Assembly (NCBI GenBank): GCA_016297775.1
Contig: JAEDGA010000049.1
Span: 1 to 9,199, forward strand
From: Candidatus Methanomethylophilaceae archaeon
GTDB taxonomy: Archaea > Thermoplasmatota > Thermoplasmata > Methanomassiliicoccales > Methanomethylophilaceae
Reading direction: 5' to 3'
Length of the DNA: 9,199 nucleotides
The position numbers and the translations under genes were made by a program. Positions 1-5,234 of this stretch are shown here, one piece after another. Every line of letters starts with the position of its first letter. Positions within the stretch are counted from its first letter, which is position 1. A model generated the notes under the pieces. It did not search any database, was not told where the DNA came from, and worked only from the letters and a program-made list of their open reading frames with translations.

Positions 1-55
1 CGGACTCACGGATCTCCTTGAAATCCTGGACACCTATCGGCAGAGCTCTGACCAT
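1..55 (-). CDS. AAA-ATPase-like / PD-(D/E)XK family protein, N-terminal fragment
   Basis: Only the first 18 codons are in the window, read leftward from an ATG at 55-53: MVRALPIGVQDFKEIRES. The LPIGVQDFKEIRE pattern is characteristic of the N-terminus of a large bacterial and archaeal family with an AAA-ATPase-like domain followed by a PD-(D/E)XK nuclease-like domain (AAA-ATPase_like / DUF1703 type). Members are often multicopy and of unclear function. An in-frame TAA lies at 82-80, so the start must lie below it, and the TATA-like element at 79-87 would place transcription close to this ATG (leaderless). The catalytic parts are outside the window, so completeness cannot be judged. The opposite strand is also open over 2-193 but shows no recognisable protein. 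Confidence 0.66.
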   Translation of the reverse strand, partial: MVRALPIGVQDFKEIRES

Positions 56-78
56 ACATCGTTTGATATGGCCTACTC

Positions 79-87
79 CTTAAATAG
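79..87 (-). promoter_or_regulatory. TATA box for the leftward partial gene
   Basis: On the minus strand this reads CTATTTAAG. Its centre is about 28 nt ahead of the ATG at 55, which fits a leaderless archaeal transcript. An alternative AT-rich element, TTTAATCATA, lies at 91-100. This is a visual call only. Confidence 0.4.
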
Positions 88-227
88 ACTTATGATTAAA
101 CACGGTGTTCGGAGCAAACCATCGAAAAAAAAACCTTCAATAAAGCATACGTTGCCCCCATGCATCTCTCCAATCCCTCCTCACGACACTTAGATAAAGA
201 TGATACGCTCGTTGTTTAATACATATC

Positions 228-236
228 TTTTTATAG
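228..236 (+). promoter_or_regulatory. TATA box of the heat-shock operon
   Basis: TTTTTATAG stands at the end of an AT-rich stretch. The usual archaeal spacing of about 25 nt puts transcription start near 257-260. That is immediately ahead of the palindrome at 261-279 and leaves a leader of roughly 40 nt before the ATG at 297. Confidence 0.55.
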
Positions 237-260
237 AAGAACAATAATACTACATTCAGA

Positions 261-279
261 TGTTAACTAAAAGTTAACA
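261..279. promoter_or_regulatory. Palindromic operator candidate (perfect 8-3-8 inverted repeat)
   Basis: TGTTAACTAAAAGTTAACA is a perfect inverted repeat: TGTTAACT, spacer AAA, AGTTAACA. It sits between the predicted transcription start and the ribosome-binding site of a winged-helix regulator gene. This is where Phr-type repressors bind, so autoregulation of the operon is the simplest reading. The half-sites were not matched base by base to the published Phr site. Confidence 0.6.
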
Positions 280-283
280 ACTA

Positions 284-291
284 GGTGGTGA
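284..291 (+). promoter_or_regulatory. Ribosome-binding site that fixes the regulator start
   Basis: GGTGGTGA resembles the archaeal Shine-Dalgarno consensus GGAGGTGA and lies 5 nt before the ATG at 297. The in-frame GTG codons at 285 and 288 lie inside this site. They would give a slightly longer protein but are less likely starts. Confidence 0.6.
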
Positions 292-296
292 AAGAG

Positions 297-893
297 ATGG
301 ACATCGACATGATCCTCAACATGGTGAGTAACCCCACCAGAAGGAGGATCTTGGAGACCCTGACCAAAGGGCCGAGCTATCCGCTCCAGCTCTCTAGGGA
401 GATCGGGGTGAGCCAGCAGGCGATAATGAAGAATCTGGATCTGTTGGAGCGCAACGGGATGGTCATCAGCCACCAAGTGAGTAGCACCATGGGACCTTCG
501 AGGGCGGTGTACGAACCTACCACAGAGTTCACCGTGGTGATCGACATGCGCAAATGCATGTTCTCTGCGGGAGTGAAGGAAGAGAGCACAGAAGAAGAGG
601 AGATTCCGGAAACAGGAACGCTGGAGGAACTGAGATCCCAGATAGCCAGAATGGATGAGGAGATCGAGGAGTTGGAGAGGAGGAGGTCCTCGCTCATCAA
701 CAGAAGACAGAACATGATCTCCTTCGCTATGTCCATGCTTGACGGCGATGGGTTCACCAACCTCCACAGAGACCTGATGTATCGGATGCTGAACAACCCC
801 GGCATCCCGGAGAAGGACGTCATAAGGATGATGTCCCAGAGGGAGGACATCGAACAAAGTATGTGTGACATCGCGGAGGCGATGAGACACTGA
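297..893 (+). CDS. Phr-like heat-shock transcriptional regulator (ArsR-type winged helix)
   Basis: A 198-residue DNA-binding protein, close in length to Pyrococcus furiosus Phr (202 aa). Residues 12-22 (NPTRRRILETL), the helix-turn-helix at about 28-54 (SREIGVSQQAI and following) and the wing at about 56-75 match the Phr pattern from recalled family sequence. An acidic linker (about 94-104) is followed by a heptad-like coiled coil at about 107-142, probably for dimerisation, and a helical C-terminal part. Phr is known to repress hsp20, an AAA+ ATPase gene and its own gene by binding over their transcription starts. Here the two genes directly downstream are cdc48 and hsp20, and a perfect palindrome precedes the gene, which supports the same role. 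ATG 297 is preferred to GTG 285 because of the ribosome-binding site. The exact effector and signal are unknown. Confidence 0.85.
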   Translation: MDIDMILNMVSNPTRRRILETLTKGPSYPLQLSREIGVSQQAIMKNLDLLERNGMVISHQVSSTMGPSRAVYEPTTEFTVVIDMRKCMFSAGVKEESTEEEEIPETGTLEELRSQIARMDEEIEELERRRSSLINRRQNMISFAMSMLDGDGFTNLHRDLMYRMLNNPGIPEKDVIRMMSQREDIEQSMCDIAEAMRH

Positions 894-907
894 AAGAACC
901 ACAATAA

Positions 908-916
908 AAGGAGGAT
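908..916 (+). promoter_or_regulatory. Ribosome-binding site of the Cdc48 gene
   Basis: AAGGAGGAT, 6 nt before the ATG at 923, in a 29-nt gap after the regulator stop. The gap has no second palindrome and no convincing TATA box, so cotranscription with the regulator is likely. Confidence 0.6.
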
Positions 917-922
917 ATTGCA

Positions 923-3085
923 ATGACTAACGAAAAGGCACTCAAGGTCGCCGAACTCAAGTCCGGCGAGACGGGAAGAGGCGTGGCAAGGATTGACCCG
1001 GAAGTTATGGAGATCCTCGGAATCAAGGTCGGGGACATCATAGAGATCGACGGGTCCAAGAAGACCGCGGTCAAGGCCCTCAGAGGAGGACCGGAGGATA
1101 CCAACAAGGGGATCATACGCATCGACGGATCCACCAGAAGGAACGCTGGCACAGGTATCGACGAGAGAGTGGACATAAAGAAGATCACCGCGAAGAATGC
1201 GGAGAAGATCACATTCGCCCCCACCGAACAACTCAGGATACAGGGCGGAGAGGAATATCTCAGACAGGTGATGGAAGGGCGTGTATTCACAAAAGGGGAT
1301 ACGATCACCCTCAATGTCATGGGTAACAAGATAGACCTCGTGGTGAACTCGTTCGCACCTTCCGGAGAGGCGGCGATGATGACCTCCACGACACAGGTGA
1401 AGATCAACGAGAAGCCCGCTACCGGCAATGGGGAGATCCCACAGGTGTCGTACGACGACATAGGCGGTCTAAATGATGAGATAAAGAAGATCAGGGAGAT
1501 GGTCGAACTTCCGCTCAGACATCCGGAGCTCTTCAAGAGGCTGGGTGTGGAAGCACCCAAGGGTGTGCTCCTCCACGGACCGCCAGGAACCGGTAAGACC
1601 ATGCTGGCTAAGGCAGTGGCAGGAGAGACCAGCAGCAACTTCACCTACATCGGAGGACCGGAGGTTGTGAGCAAGTTCTACGGTGAATCCGAGGAGAAGC
1701 TCAGGGAGATCTTCAAAGAGGCCGAGGAGAACGCACCCAGCATCATATTCATCGATGAGATCGACTCCCTCGCACCCAAGAGGGACGAGGTGTCCGGAGA
1801 GACCGAGAGACGTATCGTCGCCCAGATGCTGGCACTGATGGACGGACTGAAATCGCGCGGCAAAGTGGTCGTGATAGGTGCCACCAACAGACCCAACTCC
1901 ATAGACGAGGCCCTGAGGAGACCCGGAAGGTTCGACAGGGAGATCGAGATCAGTATCCCGGACAGGGATGGAAGATTCGATATCCTTCAGATACACACCA
2001 GGGGGATGCCTCTGGCGGAAGATGTGGACCTCGGAAAACTTGCCGATCTCACCCACGGATATGCGGGTGCCGACCTCAGCGCGCTCACCAAGGAGGCTGC
2101 CATGGCCGCACTCAGACGTGTGCTGCCCGACGTGAATCTGGAAGCGGAGGAGATCCCGTCCGAGACGCTCAACAAGATCGAAGTGAAATGGGACGATTTC
2201 GTCTCCGCACTCAGAGAGATGCAACCCTCCACGATGAGAGAGGTGCTGATCGAGAAACCCAACGTGAAGTGGGACGACATAGGTGCCCTGGAGGATGCCA
2301 AACAGGAGCTGAAGGAGGCCGTGGAATGGCCGCTGAAGTACAGCAAGGTGTTCAGCCACATGAACGCCAAACCCCCAAGGGGGATACTGATGTACGGTCC
2401 ACCCGGAACCGGTAAGACCATGCTCGCAAAGGCCGTGGCCACCGAATCCGAGGCGAACTTCATCTCCGTGAAAGGTCCGGAGTTCCTCAGCAAATGGGTA
2501 GGAGAATCCGAGAAGGCCGTGAGGGAGACGTTCAGGAAGGCCAGACAGGCCGCACCCTGTGTGATCTTCATGGATGAGATCGATTCCATCACCTCCGAGA
2601 GAGGTACCGGATCGGACAGCAACGTCACCGAGAGGGTGATCTCCCAGCTCCTGACGGAGATGGATGGGTTGTCCGCACTGCACGACGTGGTGGTCATCGC
2701 GGCAACCAACAGGCCGGACATCATAGACCCAGCACTGCTGAGACCCGGAAGATTCGACAAGTGCATCTACATCGGGACCCCCGACACGGAATCCAGGAAG
2801 AAGATCTTCGAGATCCACACCAGGAGCAAACCGCTTGCGGACGATGTGGATACTGAACAGCTCGCCAAGGATTCCGAAGGATACACCGGAGCGGACATAT
2901 CCGCAGTCTGCAACGAGGCGGTCATGATCGCGGTGAGGAGACTGGTGGAATCCGGAAGGATGCCCACTGACGAGGAGATCGCCGCATGCAAAGTGGACAT
3001 GGCCGACTTCAAGTCCGCGATGGAAAAGATCGGACCCAAGGTAAGGAACGAACTGAAACAGTACTCAATGAACAAGGAGGTGTGA
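923..3085 (+). CDS. cdc48: Cdc48/VAT-type AAA+ ATPase (VCP-like unfoldase)
   Basis: A 720-residue cytosolic hexameric unfoldase that extracts and unfolds proteins, probably for the proteasome; Thermoplasma VAT has about 745 aa. The N domain (1 to about 165) begins with the double-psi-barrel pattern (VARIDPEVMEILGIKVGDII). D1 has Walker A GPPGTGKT at 219-226, Walker B IIFIDE at 274-279, pore loop KFYG at 251-254, sensor N322 and arginine fingers R333 and R336. D2 starts with VKWDDIG at 448-454 and has Walker A at 492-499, pore loop KWVG at 524-527, Walker B VIFMDE at 547-552 and R607/R610. All catalytic residues are present in both rings. The protein ends in KEV, so no HbYX proteasome-docking tail is seen at the very C-terminus. 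It lies between the Phr-like regulator and hsp20, and its last codons carry the hsp20 ribosome-binding site, so it is probably heat-inducible. Confidence 0.96.
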   Translation: MTNEKALKVAELKSGETGRGVARIDPEVMEILGIKVGDIIEIDGSKKTAVKALRGGPEDTNKGIIRIDGSTRRNAGTGIDERVDIKKITAKNAEKITFAPTEQLRIQGGEEYLRQVMEGRVFTKGDTITLNVMGNKIDLVVNSFAPSGEAAMMTSTTQVKINEKPATGNGEIPQVSYDDIGGLNDEIKKIREMVELPLRHPELFKRLGVEAPKGVLLHGPPGTGKTMLAKAVAGETSSNFTYIGGPEVVSKFYGESEEKLREIFKEAEENAPSIIFIDEIDSLAPKRDEVSGETERRIVAQMLALMDGLKSRGKVVVIGATNRPNSIDEALRRPGRFDREIEISIPDRDGRFDILQIHTRGMPLAEDVDLGKLADLTHGYAGADLSALTKEAAMAALRRVLPDVNLEAEEIPSETLNKIEVKWDDFVSALREMQPSTMREVLIEKPNVKWDDIGALEDAKQELKEAVEWPLKYSKVFSHMNAKPPRGILMYGPPGTGKTMLAKAVATESEANFISVKGPEFLSKWVGESEKAVRETFRKARQAAPCVIFMDEIDSITSERGTGSDSNVTERVISQLLTEMDGLSALHDVVVIAATNRPDIIDPALLRPGRFDKCIYIGTPDTESRKKIFEIHTRSKPLADDVDTEQLAKDSEGYTGADISAVCNEAVMIAVRRLVESGRMPTDEEIAACKVDMADFKSAMEKIGPKVRNELKQYSMNKEV
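1586..1605 (+). repeat. Direct repeat in the D1 Walker A region (copy 1)
   Basis: GGAACCGGTAAGACCATGCT occurs here and again at 2405-2424, in frame and 819 nt (273 codons) apart, encoding the P-loop of D1 and D2. The flanking bases have diverged at third positions while these 20 nt are identical. It reflects the ancient D1/D2 duplication, with codon choice kept alike or locally converted. Confidence 0.7.
2405..2424 (+). repeat. Direct repeat in the D2 Walker A region (copy 2)
   Basis: Second copy of the 20-nt sequence at 1586-1605, encoding the D2 P-loop. Recombination between the copies would delete exactly 273 codons in frame and leave one hybrid AAA ring. Confidence 0.7.
3074..3082 (+). 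promoter_or_regulatory. Ribosome-binding site of hsp20
   Basis: AAGGAGGTG lies within the last codons of the cdc48 gene, 5 nt before the ATG at 3088. It decides the start of hsp20; the reading frame is open further upstream to 2986 inside cdc48, but that extension has no small heat-shock protein character. Confidence 0.75.
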
Positions 3086-3087
3086 AC

Positions 3088-3561
3088 ATGAGCAATCTAT
3101 GGGATAGCATATTCGGAGACTTCGGCGACATCGAGAAGAGGTTCGACGAGATGTTCGCAGAACTCTCCAGAGGAAGAGGGAAGACATACGGATACACGAT
3201 GTACCAGGGGCCTGACGGCATCCCCCATGTGAGGGAGTACGGCAACGCTGTGGGGGAATATTCCCCTAGGCTGTCCGGTACCGCCGTCGAGCCGTTCACG
3301 GACATCGTCAGGAACGGCAACGAGGTCATCGTGACCGTGGAGCTCCCCGGAGTGAGGAAGGAGGACATAGTACTCGAGGGTACCGACAACGCACTGAGCA
3401 TCAGCGTGGATACGGAGTCCAAGAAGTATTCGAGGACGATCCCCCTGCCCTGCGAGGTGACCCAGGATTCCGCCAGAGCGGAATACAACAACGGTATACT
3501 CGAGGTCAGGCTGACCTCCAAGGGAAGCCTCACCAACGGCAGACGTATCGCCATCGCCTGA
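3088..3561 (+). CDS. hsp20: Small heat-shock protein, Hsp20/alpha-crystallin family
   Basis: A 157-residue ATP-independent holdase that keeps unfolding proteins soluble. The N-terminal arm (1-65) starts MSNLWDSIFGDFGDIEKRFDE, the usual archaeal form, and has a middle rich in Gly and Tyr. The alpha-crystallin domain spans about 68-143, with ELPGVRKEDI at 85-94 and the family hallmark NNGILEV at 134-140. The C-terminal I-x-I oligomerisation motif is IAI at 154-156, in the last four residues. The gene starts 2 nt after the cdc48 stop, so it is the third gene of the heat-shock operon, and two hairpins follow its stop. Pairing with Cdc48 fits a triage of aggregated proteins between holding and unfolding. 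Confidence 0.93.
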   Translation: MSNLWDSIFGDFGDIEKRFDEMFAELSRGRGKTYGYTMYQGPDGIPHVREYGNAVGEYSPRLSGTAVEPFTDIVRNGNEVIVTVELPGVRKEDIVLEGTDNALSISVDTESKKYSRTIPLPCEVTQDSARAEYNNGILEVRLTSKGSLTNGRRIAIA

Positions 3562-3570
3562 TCGTAAAAA

Positions 3571-3623
3571 GGCGGGCCCGCAAGGGTCCGCCCACCTCCG
3601 TCACCGGAGGAGAATTGTTTTCT
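3571..3623 (+). terminator. Double-hairpin transcription end after hsp20
   Basis: Hairpin 1: GGCGGGCCC (3571-3579), loop GCAA (3580-3583), GGGTCCGCC (3584-3592), which is 9 bp with one G-U pair and a GNRA-type tetraloop. Hairpin 2: CCTCCG (3595-3600), loop TCAC, CGGAGG (3605-3610), a perfect 6-bp stem. A T-rich stretch (TTGTTTTCTC, 3615-3624) follows. Archaeal termination relies mainly on T-tracts, so the hairpins may instead protect the 3' end of the operon mRNA. Confidence 0.55.
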
Positions 3624-3628
3624 CGAAG

Positions 3629-3638
3629 AAAATATAAT
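3629..3638 (+). promoter_or_regulatory. TATA box of the HTH regulator operon
   Basis: AAAATATAAT follows the purine-rich CGAAG, a possible BRE. About 25 nt downstream of its centre is 3659, just before ATG codons at 3661 and 3667. This argues for a leaderless or nearly leaderless mRNA and against the ATG at 3643, which lies too close to the TATA box. Confidence 0.5.
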
Positions 3639-3666
3639 AATAATGACGAAGCGATTCCGTATGCGT

Positions 3667-4614
3667 ATGAGCAGGGAGGATCTGATAAACACGACCCGCG
3701 CCATACTGGCGAAGGCCGGATACGATGTTTCTTCAGCTCTGGCTCTGCGCAGCATCTGTTTCGACGTGGTCGGCAGGAAGAAGGACAAACTCCTCATCAT
3801 CAAAATACTCAGTAACGTCGATGCATTTTCCAGAGACAACGCGGATGAGATGAAAATTCTCGCGGATGCGCTATGTGCCAGTCCCCTTCTGATCGGGGAG
3901 AGGTCCAGCTCCGGTGAGTTGGAACCGGGTATCGTGTACAGCAGATTCAACATCCCCATCCTGTCGAACGAGACGCTTGCGGATCACCTTCTGGAGGAGG
4001 TCCCTCCATTCATATTCGCAGCCCCCGGCGGATTGTATGTCAAACTGGACAGTGCACTCCTCAGGAGCATAAGAGAGGAAAGAGGGATAAGTCTCGGAGC
4101 ACTGGCAGAGATCGCGGGAGTATCCAGACGCACCATCCAGATGTACGAGACCGGCATGGGTGCCATGATCGATGCGGCCATGCGTCTGGAGGAATACCTG
4201 GACGTCCCCATCATAGAGCCGGTGGATCCTTTCGAATACAAGCACGGGGAACGCAAAGGAGAGTACGAGCTCAGCGGGGATCAGCGTACGGACTCCATAA
4301 TCCTCAATCACCTTCTGGACATAGGCTACTCGGTCACCCCGGTCACCAAGAGCCCGTTCGAAGCTCTCAGCAGGGACAAGAAGATGGTCATACTCACCAG
4401 CACGGATTCCGACATGGAACGTGTACTCCAAAAATTACGCATAGCATCCGATATCTCGCGCATATCCGGAAGGCCGTCCGTCATGATCGTGGAGAAGGAC
4501 CGCGGATTGGAGGATGTGCGTTTCACCGCGGTAGTCACCAAGGACGAACTCAAGAAAATAGACGACAAGAACGATCTCACAGATATGGTCATGTCCAGGA
4601 GCAGAGCGGAATGA
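3667..4614 (+). CDS. Conserved archaeal HTH-type transcriptional regulator (MF_00584-like)
   Basis: A 315-residue protein matching the conserved archaeal 'putative HTH-type transcriptional regulatory protein' family. Haloarchaeal members begin MSRSAL and share the recalled segments KILGNVDAF, PLVIG, EVPPLIYAAPGGLYV and GVSRRT. Here these read KILSNVDAF (46-54), PLLIGE (73-78), EVPPFIFAAPGGLYV (111-125) and GVSRRTIQMYE (151-161). A Cro/C1-type helix-turn-helix spans about 131-185. The 1-110 domain and the 205-300 domain resemble each other, as if duplicated around the HTH. In-frame ATGs also occur at 3643 and 3661; 3667 is chosen because it gives the family's MSR start and fits the TATA spacing, and no ribosome-binding site is seen. 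The gene overlaps the next by ATGA, so it heads a coupled operon. Its targets are unknown. Confidence 0.85.
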   Translation: MSREDLINTTRAILAKAGYDVSSALALRSICFDVVGRKKDKLLIIKILSNVDAFSRDNADEMKILADALCASPLLIGERSSSGELEPGIVYSRFNIPILSNETLADHLLEEVPPFIFAAPGGLYVKLDSALLRSIREERGISLGALAEIAGVSRRTIQMYETGMGAMIDAAMRLEEYLDVPIIEPVDPFEYKHGERKGEYELSGDQRTDSIILNHLLDIGYSVTPVTKSPFEALSRDKKMVILTSTDSDMERVLQKLRIASDISRISGRPSVMIVEKDRGLEDVRFTAVVTKDELKKIDDKNDLTDMVMSRSRAE

Positions 4615-5234
4615 TCCATACCGAGATGAATGGATGCAGGATAGACATCCTGCCGATCATCAAGGGGTTGGTATCGGAATACGACCGTGTGAAAGGCCAT
4701 ATCACCGATGATTACGACTGTATCGCAGTATCGTTGAGCATAGAGGACATAGAGATCTACGGGAACCCCGCATTGAAGGATCTGGAATACGATCCGTCGG
4801 ATTTCGATTCCGTCTATGCACACTTCCTCGGGAAATTCGGGGAGATCGATGTACCTGTACCCGCATACAGGGCCGTAACGGATGCTTGCAAGGAGAAAGG
4901 ACTTGTTCCATTCCCATTGGAGATGTGCGACGAGGATTTCACCAAAGCATACTGCAATTGTGTAAAGATAGGCGATATGCTGAAGGAGAAACGTCTCCTG
5001 AAGAAGGCTATGAAACACGGATTCGACATGGCGTCCCCGGAAACATTCGTCAAAGAATGGGACACGATGATGTCCGCCATGAAAGGACATAACGCACTGG
5101 CACTCCTACGCGAGGAACATATGGCGAAGGAAATCGCCGACCTCACCAAATACAAAAGATCGATCCTCGCCGTCATAGAACTCGAAAGGGTGGACGGCGT
5201 CATACAGGAACTCGGAGAGATCAATGCCCTGTGA
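4611..5234 (+). CDS. Uncharacterised protein, possibly a degenerate TraB-like domain
   Basis: A 207-residue soluble protein with no signal peptide or membrane segment. I do not recognise the family with certainty. The C-terminal part, MAKEIADL (171-178), then ILAVIELERVDGVIQEL (185-201), recalls the end of TraB/PrgY-type domains, where a conserved MA..L helix precedes a VxAVVGAGHxxGI strand-turn; here the GxGH residues are replaced by ELERV. The IxxxYDCIAVSL segment (about 31-42) could match the PDxVAVEL strand of that family. If homologous, it has lost the key residues. Cysteines at 36, 93, 106, 115 and 117 are scattered, with no clear metal site. Its ATG overlaps the previous stop by 4 nt and its end overlaps the following protease gene by 11 nt, so the three proteins are probably made together. 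Confidence 0.75.
   Translation: MIHTEMNGCRIDILPIIKGLVSEYDRVKGHITDDYDCIAVSLSIEDIEIYGNPALKDLEYDPSDFDSVYAHFLGKFGEIDVPVPAYRAVTDACKEKGLVPFPLEMCDEDFTKAYCNCVKIGDMLKEKRLLKKAMKHGFDMASPETFVKEWDTMMSAMKGHNALALLREEHMAKEIADLTKYKRSILAVIELERVDGVIQELGEINAL

Noticed and set aside
125..133. Run of nine A residues (T9 on the minus strand)
   Set aside because: It could end a leftward transcript, but no gene on that strand ends here; it is part of a generally AT-rich spacer.
2..193. Open frame of 63 codons on the plus strand running in from the left edge
   Set aside because: No recognisable protein, a low-complexity Lys/Pro tail, and it covers the start and promoter of the recognised leftward gene.
820..1644. 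274-codon antisense frame, and similar long antisense frames at 1987-2766, 3009-3959, 4326-5090 and 8002-9090
   Set aside because: All lie opposite real genes and show no motifs; they arise from codon bias on the coding strand.
1469..2818. 449-codon open frame antisense to cdc48
   Set aside because: A shadow frame opposite a strongly conserved gene; its composition (His/Leu/Gly-rich) has no domain character and it has no ribosome-binding site.
2986..3087. Upstream extension of the hsp20 frame
   Set aside because: It lies within cdc48, lacks family similarity, and a strong ribosome-binding site precedes ATG 3088.
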